From JAAUTS01 sp038250235 (GTDB taxonomy: Bacteria; Verrucomicrobiota; Verrucomicrobiia; Methylacidiphilales; JAAUTS01), in NCBI GenBank assembly GCA_038250235.1, contig JBBSCO010000054.1, positions 1 through 19,816 on the forward strand: 19,816 nucleotides of DNA, given 5' to 3'. Position 1 is the first letter of the stretch; each line of letters starts with the position of its first letter. Positions 12,393 to 19,816 of this stretch are shown in pieces. The notes under the pieces were generated by a model. That model saw nothing but the letters and a program-made list of their open reading frames with translations, was not told the origin of the DNA and ran no database searches. The position numbers and the translations under genes are program-made.

Positions 12393-15300
12393 CCCTTTCC
12401 GATCTTTCCATCAAACGCCCCGTCATGGCCTGGATGCTCATGTTCGGACTGATCGTTTTCGGAGCCGTTTCTCTGGGCCGTCTCGGTGTCAGTTACATGC
12501 CTGACATCGATTTCCCGCAGCTTGATATTGGCGTGACCTGGGAAGGTGCCGCACCGGAAATCATGGAGGCGGAGTTGGTGGATCAGATCGAACAGCGCGT
12601 CATTGCTGTCGAAGGCCTCACCAATCTCCGCTCCAGCATCCGCCAGGGTCAGGCCAACATCACCATGGAATTTGACATCAACCGCGACATCGACGCGGCT
12701 GTCCAGGAAGTCCAGACCGCCATCAGCCAGGTCCGGCTTCCGCTCAATGTCGATCCTCCCACCATCCGCAAACAAAACCCGGAGGACGACCCCATCATGT
12801 GGATCGGGATCAGCAGCACCCGTAGCTTCCGGGATGTTATCGAATATGTGGATCTTTATCTGGCCGACCAGTTTGAAACCCTGGATGGTGTCGGGGAAGT
12901 CCAACGGGGGGGATTCACCGAGCGCAACCTCCGGGTCAGCGTCAACAATGATGCCTTAAAAAAAGCCTCTCTCAGTATTCTCGACGTCGTGCGTGCCGTC
13001 GAGCGCGAGCACTCGGAAGTCGCCGCCGGCATCATCGAAAACGACAAAAATGAAATCAACCTGCGCACGATGGGAGAGGGCCTGACGGCGGAACAGGTTG
13101 GGAACATTCTTATTACGCAGCGTGGCGGCCAGCCCATCTACGACACCAACATCCGTTTGAAAGACGTGGCCAGCGTCGAGGACAGCCTGGCTGACGTCCG
13201 GAGAATCCTTTTGATAGACGGGAAAAAGGCTGTAGGCCTCGGCATCAAAAAGCAGCGAGGCTCCAATGAAGTGCAGGTGGCCAACAACGTCATCGCCAAA
13301 GTTGCCGAACTGCAAAAAACCCTGCCGGACGACATCAAAATCCGGGTCAATGTGGATTTCACCCGCTTTGTCGTCCAATCCATTTATTACACCCAAAAAG
13401 AACTTCTGATCGCCTGCATCCTGACCGCCTTCATCTGCTTCCTTTTCCTCGGCACCTGGTCATCGTCCGTCAACGTTCTCCTGTCCATCCCGACTTCGAT
13501 TGTCGGAACCTTCATGGTCATTTATTTCATGGGCTTTACCCTGAACCTCTTCACCATGCTGGCCCTGACCCTGGTGATTGGGATTGTCGTCGATGACGCC
13601 ATCATGGTGATGGAAAATATTGTCCGTCATTTCCAGATGGGGAAGAACAAGGTCAAGGCCGCGCGCGAAGGTGCGCGCGAGATTACCTTCGCCGCCATTG
13701 CCGCATCTGTCGCCGTTATGGCCATTTTCCTTCCGGTTGTCTTCATGGATGGTATTATCGGAAAATTTTTCTTCCAATTCGGTGTCACTATTACAGCCGC
13801 AGTTGCTCTTTCGCTGCTCGAGGCCCTCACCCTCACTCCCATGCGCTGCTCGCAGCTCATGGCCCGGGAAAAAGACAACTTTGTCACCCGCAAGGCCAAC
13901 ACCACCCTGGGCTGGCTGACACGTATCTACCAAAAGACCCTCCATGTCTGCCTGAATCACCGTTGGAAAGTGGTCGTCAGCTCGATCATGCTCTTCGCCC
14001 TCTCCATGGGTTCCATTTTCTTCCTGCGCCAGGAATTCGTCCCCCAACAGGACCAGAGCTTTTTCAGGGTGGGCATCCAGACTCCCGTGGGCTCGTCCTT
14101 GGAATACACATTCAAGAAATGTCTCGAGATTGAAAAATACCTCAATTCGCGCAAGGACGTGACACGTTACCTCATTTCTGTCGGAGGTTTCGGAGGCCAG
14201 TCCAACACCGCCTTCATCCCTGTCGTTTTGATTCCTAAAGACGAGCGGGACAAAACACAGGGCCAGATCATGCAGGAGTTCCGCAAGGACCTGAACATGA
14301 TTCCGGATGTGCGCATCACCCAGCTCACCGACCTCTCCACCAGGGGCCTCGTCGCACGAAATCAAAGTCCCCCGGTCGAATTCAACATCCGGGGCAACGA
14401 CTACAAAGAATTGAAGAAAGCCTCCGATGCCATCACCGCAGCGATGGAAGCCACCGGCATCATGCTTGATGTCGACACTAACTACCGGGAAGGCCAACCG
14501 GAACTCCGCATTGTCCCCGACCGCGATGCGGCTGCCCTGCGCGGCGTTTCCATGGACGACCTGGGCCTGACCGTCAATTCCGCCATGGGTGGCATCCGGC
14601 AGGGAAAATTCACCAACAATTCACGCCGTTACGATGTCCGCATCCGCCTGCTTCCGGAAGAAAGGCTGATTCCGGAAGACATCAACAAACTGCAGATCCG
14701 CACTTCCTACGGCGAACTCATTCCGTTGACCGATGTGGTGAAACTCGACATGGTCAAAACGGTTCAGAGCATCGCCCGCGTCGACCGCCAGCGCGCCATC
14801 ACCATCAAAGCCAATCTGACTCCGGGCGTTTCCCAGTCCACCGCCATCGCGGAAGCTGAGCGCATCAGCAAAGAACTTCTGCCCGAAGGCTACACCTTCA
14901 ATCTGGAGGGAACCTCCCAGACCTTCAAAGAATCCTTTAGAAGTCTGTGGTTTGTTTTCATCATCGGACTCATTGCCGCCTACATGGTCTTGGCTTCCCA
15001 GTTCAACAGCTTCATTCACCCCGTGACCGTTTTACTGGCCCTTCCTTTCAGCGTAACCGGGGCTTTCCTGATTCTTCTAATCTTCAATCAGTCCATCAAC
15101 CTCTTCAGCATGATCGGCCTCATCCTGCTCGCGGGTATCGTTAAGAAAAATTCCATCCTCCTGGTCGAATTTACCAACAAGGTGAGGGAAACGGAAAACG
15201 TGGGTGTCCGTTCCGCCCTGGAAAAAGCCTGCCCGATCCGCCTCCGCCCCATTCTTATGACATCCATGGCCACCATCGGTGCTGCCATTCCCACGGCTCT

Positions 15301-15490
15301 CTCCACCGCTCCGGGCTCGGAAGCCCGCGTCCCGATGGCCCTGGTCATCATCGGTGGTGTGGCCGTTTCGACCTTCTTCACTCTCTTTGTGGTGCCCTGC
15401 GCCTACAGCCTCTTCTCACGTTTCGAACGGCACCGGAACACCAAAGAAATCGATGAAGAATTTTCAGGCAAAAATGAAGAACCGGCCTAA
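12389..15490 (+). CDS. RND-family efflux pump inner-membrane subunit (HAE1/AcrB type)
   Basis: The protein has 1033 residues, the full length of AcrB/MexB-like pumps. It begins with the N-terminal helix LSIKRPVMAWMLMFGLIVFG and the 'Y-MPDIDFPQLDI' segment. TM4 carries two adjacent aspartates, D402-D403 (IVVDDAIMVMENI), that form the proton relay. The second half has the matching FIIGLIAAYMVLASQFNSF and MIGLILLAGIVKKNSILLVE blocks, and the last loop is RLRPILMTS. It uses the proton gradient to export hydrophobic compounds as a trimer with an outer-membrane factor and normally a periplasmic adaptor. The TolC-like partner overlaps it by 4 bp upstream. No adaptor (HlyD/AcrA) gene lies in the window, which is unusual. 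The substrate cannot be predicted. Confidence 0.95.
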   Translation: MTLSDLSIKRPVMAWMLMFGLIVFGAVSLGRLGVSYMPDIDFPQLDIGVTWEGAAPEIMEAELVDQIEQRVIAVEGLTNLRSSIRQGQANITMEFDINRDIDAAVQEVQTAISQVRLPLNVDPPTIRKQNPEDDPIMWIGISSTRSFRDVIEYVDLYLADQFETLDGVGEVQRGGFTERNLRVSVNNDALKKASLSILDVVRAVEREHSEVAAGIIENDKNEINLRTMGEGLTAEQVGNILITQRGGQPIYDTNIRLKDVASVEDSLADVRRILLIDGKKAVGLGIKKQRGSNEVQVANNVIAKVAELQKTLPDDIKIRVNVDFTRFVVQSIYYTQKELLIACILTAFICFLFLGTWSSSVNVLLSIPTSIVGTFMVIYFMGFTLNLFTMLALTLVIGIVVDDAIMVMENIVRHFQMGKNKVKAAREGAREITFAAIAASVAVMAIFLPVVFMDGIIGKFFFQFGVTITAAVALSLLEALTLTPMRCSQLMAREKDNFVTRKANTTLGWLTRIYQKTLHVCLNHRWKVVVSSIMLFALSMGSIFFLRQEFVPQQDQSFFRVGIQTPVGSSLEYTFKKCLEIEKYLNSRKDVTRYLISVGGFGGQSNTAFIPVVLIPKDERDKTQGQIMQEFRKDLNMIPDVRITQLTDLSTRGLVARNQSPPVEFNIRGNDYKELKKASDAITAAMEATGIMLDVDTNYREGQPELRIVPDRDAAALRGVSMDDLGLTVNSAMGGIRQGKFTNNSRRYDVRIRLLPEERLIPEDINKLQIRTSYGELIPLTDVVKLDMVKTVQSIARVDRQRAITIKANLTPGVSQSTAIAEAERISKELLPEGYTFNLEGTSQTFKESFRSLWFVFIIGLIAAYMVLASQFNSFIHPVTVLLALPFSVTGAFLILLIFNQSINLFSMIGLILLAGIVKKNSILLVEFTNKVRETENVGVRSALEKACPIRLRPILMTSMATIGAAIPTALSTAPGSEARVPMALVIIGGVAVSTFFTLFVVPCAYSLFSRFERHRNTKEIDEEFSGKNEEPA

Positions 15491-15532
15491 CCAAAACGTC
15501 CCTGTTCTATCGGGGGTTAGATAAGGAAATTT

Positions 15533-15616
15533 AACGCAAAGACGCAAAAAGGGAGGTCTTTTTACCGGATCATTACCTGGCGCGCTGGAATCCTGGAATC
15601 CTGGCGTCTTTGCGTT
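15533..15616. repeat. Intergenic element with 13-bp perfect inverted repeat
   Basis: AACGCAAAGACGC (15533-15545) is repeated inverted as GCGTCTTTGCGTT (15604-15616), with 58 bp between. The spacer includes a direct repeat TGGAATCC-TGGAATCC. It sits between the convergent RND and murJ genes. Similar ACGCAAAGACGCAAA words are known as interspersed intergenic repeats in many bacteria, so this is probably a small mobile-type repeat. It could also act as a two-way terminator. Confidence 0.6.
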
Positions 15617-15624
15617 GAAAATGC

Positions 15625-17226
15625 TTAATCCTGCTTATCCGGTTTTTTCCCAACTCGTCTCCGAACCGCTGCCACGAGGTGATCCACCTCGTCAAACCCC
15701 AGCCTGTAGGCCAGATAAAAGTAAAACACGCAGGCCAGCGGAACCGCCGCTGCAATGTAGACCAACAAAGAACCCAGGCCTGACAAGCGATTCCCGATGC
15801 CAAAGTGCAGCGCAGCCATGAATCCTGCGAAGCAGATGGTCAGCAGGATCATCTTGAACAGGAATCCGACAAAATCTGTTCCGGTCGTGATGGAGCCCAA
15901 CTTCTTGCTCAGGGCAAACGTTAGTTGGAAAATGTTGATCACCGCCACCAATGAAATCGAAAGCGGCAGCGCCACCAGGCCCATTCCGAATCCCCGGATG
16001 AAGACAAAGGTGAAAAGCAGGTTCAGGAAAATGGCACGAATGCTGATCATGACCGGCACCTTCGGCATATCGAGAGCGTAGAACGTGGGCGCCAACACTT
16101 TGATGCAGGCATAACCCGCCAGACCAAGGGTGAAGGCCTGCAGAAGGCCGGCCGTCGCCACGGTGTCCTCATGCGAGAATCTCCCGTGCTCATAAATCAC
16201 ACCGACCAGCGGCTCTGCCATGAAAAACAAACCCAGCGAAGCGGGAACGGTCATGAACAACGCCAGCTTCAAACCTTCCACCACGCGCAGACGGAAGTGG
16301 TGCATGTTTTCCTGCGCAGCTGAGCGTGAGACGGAAGGGAGCACCACCGTTCCAATTGCCACGCCGAAGAGTCCGATGGGAAGCTGCATCAGGCGGAAGG
16401 CATTACTGAAATAAGTAACTGCTCCCTCACCCATGTAGGAGGCCCAGGTGGCGTTGACCACGACATTGATCTGCACGGCGGCGACCCCGGCCACCGCAGG
16501 CAGGGCCAGTTGATAGACTTTGATCAGATCGGGATGTTTCCAGTCGAAGCGCGGCCGCAGGCGTAGTCCGAACCCGGCCGCCTTGGGCATCTGGATGATG
16601 AGTTGCGCGGCTCCTCCCAAAACCGTTCCCCAGGCGAAGCCGTAAATGGCCATGGGACCCAGGTGCGGATCGTAAAGATAACCGAAACCCAGACCAGACA
16701 GGATGCTGGTAAAATTAAAAACGGTGGAGGCCGACGCCGGCAGTCCAAAGCTGCCCAGACTGTTCAGCAGCCCCATGTAAACCGCCGCCAAAGAAACAAA
16801 GATAATGAAAGGAAACAATATCCGGGTCAGCTCAATTGTCAGTCGCTGCTTATCGGGATCAAAGCCGCGCCCGATGGTATGCACAACAATCCCCTCACTG
16901 AACGCAATCCCTAATGCACAAACCAGAACCAATAAAACACTCATGCTGGTCAGCATCCGGTTCGCCAGGAGAAATGCTTCCGCTTTTCCCTCTTTTTCCA
17001 TTTTTTTGGAAAAAGTCGTGGTGAAGGAAACGGAGAGTGCTCCTTCTGCCAGCAGGTCGCGCAATAGATTGGGAATGCGGAAAGCCGTCCAGAAAGCGTC
17101 CAGGATATGGCTGGCGCCGAACACCATGTTAAGCACCGCATCACGCACCAGTCCCAGCACGCGCGATCCCATGATCGCAGCCATTACCCGCGTCGCTGAA
17201 CCAACTGTACTGCTGGATCCTGCCAT
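15625..17226 (-). CDS. murJ: Lipid II flippase MurJ
   Basis: A polytopic membrane protein of 533 residues (14 predicted segments by hydrophobicity) flips lipid II for peptidoglycan synthesis. Family marks are VMAAIMGSRVLGLVRD near the start, with the essential Arg-Asp pair, then LDAFWTAFRIPNLLRDLLAEGALS with its Asp and Arg, YFSNAFRLMQLPIGLFGVAI in the middle with the conserved Arg, and APTFYALDMPKVP late. ATG 17226 is chosen because MurJ proteins usually start shortly before the first of these blocks. An in-frame ATG at 17271 would add 15 residues, and neither start has a good ribosome site. It lies downstream of rlmH on the same strand, separated by 174 bp that carry hairpin repeats, so joint transcription is uncertain. 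Confidence 0.93.
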   Translation of the reverse strand: MAGSSSTVGSATRVMAAIMGSRVLGLVRDAVLNMVFGASHILDAFWTAFRIPNLLRDLLAEGALSVSFTTTFSKKMEKEGKAEAFLLANRMLTSMSVLLVLVCALGIAFSEGIVVHTIGRGFDPDKQRLTIELTRILFPFIIFVSLAAVYMGLLNSLGSFGLPASASTVFNFTSILSGLGFGYLYDPHLGPMAIYGFAWGTVLGGAAQLIIQMPKAAGFGLRLRPRFDWKHPDLIKVYQLALPAVAGVAAVQINVVVNATWASYMGEGAVTYFSNAFRLMQLPIGLFGVAIGTVVLPSVSRSAAQENMHHFRLRVVEGLKLALFMTVPASLGLFFMAEPLVGVIYEHGRFSHEDTVATAGLLQAFTLGLAGYACIKVLAPTFYALDMPKVPVMISIRAIFLNLLFTFVFIRGFGMGLVALPLSISLVAVINIFQLTFALSKKLGSITTGTDFVGFLFKMILLTICFAGFMAALHFGIGNRLSGLGSLLVYIAAAVPLACVFYFYLAYRLGFDEVDHLVAAVRRRVGKKPDKQD

Positions 17227-17301
17227 TGAGCGAAGTATCAGGAGGCCGGGCCGGGAGTCACTAAAAAACATGTCTTCATGACGCCAGCACGATCAGCCAT
17301 T

Positions 17302-17368
17302 GGAGGGCCCGGCTCCACCCGGGCTCCAGGCTGCCCTTCCAAACAGGACGAGACAGAGCTCGTCCCTC
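17302..17368. repeat. Two GAG-loop hairpins between rlmH and murJ
   Basis: On the minus strand, 17324-17307 reads GCCCGG-GTGGAG-CCGGGC followed by CCTCC. On the plus strand, 17346-17365 reads GGACGAG-ACAGAG-CTCGTCC followed by CTC. Both have the same plan as the hairpins at 3254-3720 (6- or 7-bp stem, 6-nt loop ending in GAG, CTC after the stem), with other stem sequences. The context CCATTGGAGGGCCCGGCTCC is nearly the reverse complement of 3262-3283. The rest of the 17227-17400 gap shows nothing else. Confidence 0.75.
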
Positions 17369-17400
17369 AAGAAAATGCTAAAAAACGGGTCTGCCCCTTT

Positions 17401-17844
17401 TTACTCGCGATGATAAGGCTCCCCGCGTCGTATACTTTGCGCCCGGTAAAGCTGCTCCACCAAAAGGAGCAGGGCCATTTCATGCTGCAAGGTCAAAGTG
17501 CTGAGAGAAAACAACCAGTCCGCTTTCTCCTTGAGGATCGAACCATGACCGTTGGCCCCACCAATCAGGAAGGCTACATCTTTCACCGCCCTCAGATCCC
17601 ATTGTTCAAGCTTCTCCGCCAGCTCCCGGCTGCGGCAGGTCTTCCCGCGCTCATCCAAAATGACCCGGAACATTCCCTCCGAAGCCTGCAGCAGCTTTCT
17701 GCCTTCTTCCTCGACGGATGCCTCCGGAAGAACCGTCGTGGTCACCTGTCCGTAATGCTTGAGGCGCCCCAGATATTCCTCAATCCCGGCCTTGGCGAAG
17801 GAGAGCTTCGGTTTCCCGATCGTGATGAGATGAAGTTTAGCCAT
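17401..17844 (-). CDS. rlmH: 23S rRNA (pseudouridine-1915-N3)-methyltransferase RlmH
   Basis: A 147-residue protein of the SPOUT class methylates pseudouridine 1915 of 23S rRNA, using S-adenosylmethionine, on assembled 70S ribosomes. It shows the family's opening KLHLITIGKPK, the LDERGKTCRS-ELAEKLE region, the SAM-binding knot FLIGGANGHG (92-101) and the C-terminal QLYRAQSIRRGEPYH (131-145). It is slightly shorter than the E. coli protein (155). ATG 17844 is chosen from the family start. A GTG at 17907 would add residues encoded by a (CCCTGCAA)3 repeat, and no Shine-Dalgarno sequence is seen. It lies downstream of the DUF5069 gene on the same strand. Confidence 0.95.
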   Translation of the reverse strand: MAKLHLITIGKPKLSFAKAGIEEYLGRLKHYGQVTTTVLPEASVEEEGRKLLQASEGMFRVILDERGKTCRSRELAEKLEQWDLRAVKDVAFLIGGANGHGSILKEKADWLFSLSTLTLQHEMALLLLVEQLYRAQSIRRGEPYHRE

Positions 17845-17847
17845 CTG

Positions 17848-17871
17848 TTGCAGGGTTGCAGGGTTGCAGGG
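17848..17871. repeat. Three tandem 8-bp repeats just upstream of rlmH
   Basis: TTGCAGGG occurs three times in a row on the plus strand (CCCTGCAA on the minus strand). The array ends 3 bp before the rlmH start codon, in the place where a ribosome binding site would be expected. Confidence 0.85.
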
Positions 17872-17948
17872 TGTTTCTATAAAACGCTGGGTTAAAAGCC
17901 GTTTCACAGAAACAGCCTACAATTGATGATCGGGATGCGGATTGGTGC

Positions 17949-18398
17949 TTAGGTGCTTTTCGTCTTTAACGCCGGGTCACGGCCCTCATCCAAGTCGATA
18001 AAGTCAAACATGGTATGGATATCCGTTCGGTTTTCAAAGCCTCCTTCTTTCAGCCTGCGAAGGAGAGTGGGGGTGACTTCGTCATTCCAGCCACGCTTGC
18101 GCATATAATCGTTCCAGATTCCGATTTCCTCGTCCCCGGGTTGACGTCCATTTTGGAATGACCAGGCCAAAACCTCCTCATCGGAGAGACCTTCCTGGAC
18201 TTTTACCTGCAGAACACTGTATTCGATGTGGAGAAAATGAGCGGCCCGTTCGTCGAACCCTTTACCGAGGTTGGCATGCAGGTCCGGGTGGAGCTTTCCA
18301 TCGGCCAGGCGGCGGATTTTGTCGAACAAACGTCCGAAATAAACAATGCCACCGACTTTTTCGTGAGGGCTGCGGACACCAGGAGAATTCACTATCAT
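17949..18398 (-). CDS. DUF5069 family protein
   Basis: The protein has 149 residues. The N-terminal RSPHEKVGGIVYFGRLFDKI (residues 9-28) is the 'RSP-EK-GG-V-L-RLLDK-R' signature of DUF5069. It is followed by a FLHIEYSVLQVKVQEGLSDE segment and a LAWSF/RKRGWNDEVTPTLL C-terminal part. The protein is small, soluble and probably helical. The family is found in Verrucomicrobiota and Planctomycetota among others, and has no assigned function that I know of. Its ATG overlaps the TGA of the FMN reductase gene (ATGA), so the two are translationally coupled. It may act with that flavin enzyme, but this rests on context only. Confidence 0.8.
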   Translation of the reverse strand: MIVNSPGVRSPHEKVGGIVYFGRLFDKIRRLADGKLHPDLHANLGKGFDERAAHFLHIEYSVLQVKVQEGLSDEEVLAWSFQNGRQPGDEEIGIWNDYMRKRGWNDEVTPTLLRRLKEGGFENRTDIHTMFDFIDLDEGRDPALKTKST

Positions 18399-18940
18399 AT
18401 GGATCCTTTCAACTTCTTAATAAAATCCGCAAAACCAAGGGCCTGATTTTTCAGGCGTTCGACAAGGGCGGTGTCTTTGAGCCTGCCGGTTTCGTCGAGC
18501 TGGTTGAAGACGCCTGGGATAAAGACACGCTCGGGGAAGAGGTGGGCGTTGCGGTATCCAAAAATGGCCTGTAGTTGTTCGACGGAACGCAGGGCGCCCC
18601 ACATACCGGCGGCCAGACCGACGAAGGCGACCGGCTTGCCTTCGAAACTTTCTGGAAACTTTAACATGTCGATGAAGTATTTCAGCACCCCTGGCATGGA
18701 CCCGTTGTATTCGGGGGTGACGATGACCAGGCCTTCTGCCTGGAGGACGGCATCGGAGAGTGGGATGAATGACGCGGGCTTTTCGGCGTAAGAAGCGGGA
18801 TCAAAGATTTCCCTGGGTAATTGTGCCAGATCGAGAATACGGGCTTCCACGCCAAGCTCCCGGTATAGAGTGAGGATCTGGTTGGCCACTTTCAGGGTGT
18901 TGCTGTCGGGTCGATTGGTGCCTGCGATAATTAGGATCAT
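18395..18940 (-). CDS. NADPH-dependent FMN reductase family protein
   Basis: The protein has 181 residues with a flavodoxin-like fold. The phosphate-binding loop AGTNRPDSNT (6-15) binds FMN. The TPEYNGSMPGVLKYFIDML block (75-93) carries the PEYNGS motif of the NADPH-dependent FMN reductase / azoreductase (SsuE/YieF-like) family, followed by GKPVAFVGLAAGMWGALRS. Members reduce FMN, quinones, chromate or azo compounds with NAD(P)H; the physiological substrate is not evident here. The gene overlaps the DUF5069 gene downstream by 4 bp. No clear ribosome site precedes ATG 18940. Confidence 0.92.
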   Translation of the reverse strand: MILIIAGTNRPDSNTLKVANQILTLYRELGVEARILDLAQLPREIFDPASYAEKPASFIPLSDAVLQAEGLVIVTPEYNGSMPGVLKYFIDMLKFPESFEGKPVAFVGLAAGMWGALRSVEQLQAIFGYRNAHLFPERVFIPGVFNQLDETGRLKDTALVERLKNQALGFADFIKKLKGSI

Positions 18941-19011
18941 ATAAGATGAAGTTTAATTGTTAGAGACTTTAAAGTGTTTCGAAATCCAATGTTCGGATTT
19001 CTGAATTTTAT

Positions 19012-19816
19012 TCAAAGGAGTTCCTTCAGTTCTTTCACGCGTTGACCGAAAAGTTTCAAAGCATCTTCCACCGGTTGTGATGAGGCCATGTCCACACCGG
19101 CGAGCTGTAAGGTTTCCAGTGGGAAGCGGGAACCTCCAGACTTAAGGAAACTCAGGTAGCGTTCACGCACAGAATCTCCGCCTTCCAGGACCTGTTGGGA
19201 GAGGGAGAGGGCGGCCGAGATGCCGGTGGCATATTTGTAAACATAGAACGCCGAATAAAAGTGCGGAATGCGCAGCCATTCCAGTTCCAGCACTTCGTCA
19301 ATGACGAGGCCCGGGCCATGGTAAGTCTCCAGCAGTCCCCGGTAGGCGGCCTTCAAACTGTCGAGAGTAAGCGGCTCTCCGGCCTCGTCCATGGCATGGA
19401 TGATTTTTTCAAACTCGGCAAACATGGTCTGGCGGATGAGCGTGGCGCGGATGTCATCGACCTGGCGGTTGATGATATAGGCGCGGGTTTTGGGGTCGTC
19501 GGTTTTTTGAAGGAGATCGTGGGTCAGCAACTCTTCGTTGAAAGTGGAAGCCACTTCCGCCAGGAAAATGGGGTAGTGGTAATCCTGAAAGCGCTGTTCC
19601 CGCTGGCTATACCACGTGTGCATGGAGTGTCCTGCCTCATGGGCCAAAGTGTAAACATCGGAGAACACGTCCTCTTTGTAGTTCATCAGGATGTAGGGGG
19701 GATTCCCGTAGCTGCTGCTGGAAAAGGCTCCGCTGCGCTTGCCCTTTGTCTCATAGCGGTCCACCCAGCGGCTGCGGAAACCATCGCCGAGTGCTGCGGT
19801 GTATTCGTCCCCGAGG
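19012..19816 (-). CDS. pepF: Oligoendopeptidase F (peptidase family M3B), C-terminal part
   Basis: The frame enters from the right edge and ends at TGA 19012, giving the last 267 residues or so; the start lies outside the window. The visible part reads GDGFRSRWVDRYETKGKRSG, then YILMNYKEDVFSDVYTLAHE, the zinc site HEAGH (HExxH), the third zinc ligand region FLAEVASTFNE and a YKYATGISAALSLS helix. This is the catalytic domain of M3B oligopeptidases, which cut short peptides in the cytoplasm. All metal ligands are present, so the gene looks intact as far as it can be seen. The 71 bp between its stop and the FMN reductase start show no terminator. Confidence 0.93.
   Translation of the reverse strand, partial: LGDEYTAALGDGFRSRWVDRYETKGKRSGAFSSSSYGNPPYILMNYKEDVFSDVYTLAHEAGHSMHTWYSQREQRFQDYHYPIFLAEVASTFNEELLTHDLLQKTDDPKTRAYIINRQVDDIRATLIRQTMFAEFEKIIHAMDEAGEPLTLDSLKAAYRGLLETYHGPGLVIDEVLELEWLRIPHFYSAFYVYKYATGISAALSLSQQVLEGGDSVRERYLSFLKSGGSRFPLETLQLAGVDMASSQPVEDALKLFGQRVKELKELL

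Noticed and set aside
13460..14497. Long minus-strand frame of 345 codons inside the RND gene
   Set aside because: It is antisense to a well-conserved pump gene. Its Asp/Glu/Gly/His-rich composition is the usual shadow of a GC-rich coding strand.

Overview
The window looks like a chromosomal segment of a GC-rich Gram-negative bacterium. The best guess is a member of the Verrucomicrobiota or a relative in the PVC group. This is inferred from the gene mix (ThuA-like and Gfo/Idh/MocA proteins beside a lipoprotein with a DUF4861-like start, DUF5069, DUF2237, RlmH, MurJ, TolC/RND) and from GC-rich hairpin repeats in the intergenic DNA. No rRNA, tRNA, CRISPR array or phage gene was recognised, so the taxonomy is tentative.

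Region 1 (1-2940) is a run of integron gene cassettes, all reading on the minus strand. Five attC recombination sites (121-221, 707-763, 1289-1351, 1476-1574, 2258-2383) separate small unrelated genes: a partial hypothetical gene, an SRPBCC protein, an MltR-like protein, a 40-residue microprotein, a two-gene VOC plus TfoX-C cassette, and a secreted hypothetical protein. A last core site at 2934-2940 marks the promoter-proximal end. No integrase gene lies in the window, so this part is a CALIN (attC cluster without integrase) or the edge of an integron whose integrase is elsewhere.

Region 2 (2941-3872) has no convincing gene. It holds a 207-bp tandem repeat (two full copies and a partial third) built from short hairpins. 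The hairpins have different stems but 6-nt loops that all end in GAG. The same hairpin type recurs at 17302-17368, between murJ and rlmH.

Region 3 (3873-6313) holds small housekeeping-like genes: DUF2237, an SRPBCC protein, an unknown secreted protein, a TfoX N-domain protein and a small membrane protein. Region 4 (6315-9969) is a divergent pair of gene sets: an AraC-type regulator followed by a lipoprotein on the minus strand, and a ThuA-like protein followed by a Gfo/Idh/MocA oxidoreductase on the plus strand. It is probably a sugar-responsive locus. The two arms share only 39 bp between their start codons, and a 10-bp palindrome lies there.

Region 5 (9972-10924) holds a small reading frame broken by one in-frame stop, then a YjbQ-family gene. 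Region 6 (11046-15490) is a two-gene efflux operon: a TolC-like outer-membrane factor overlapping by 4 bp an HAE1-type RND pump, with no adaptor gene between or beside them. Region 7 (15625-19816) is all on the minus strand: the C-terminal part of oligoendopeptidase F, an NADPH-dependent FMN reductase overlapping a DUF5069 gene, rlmH and murJ.
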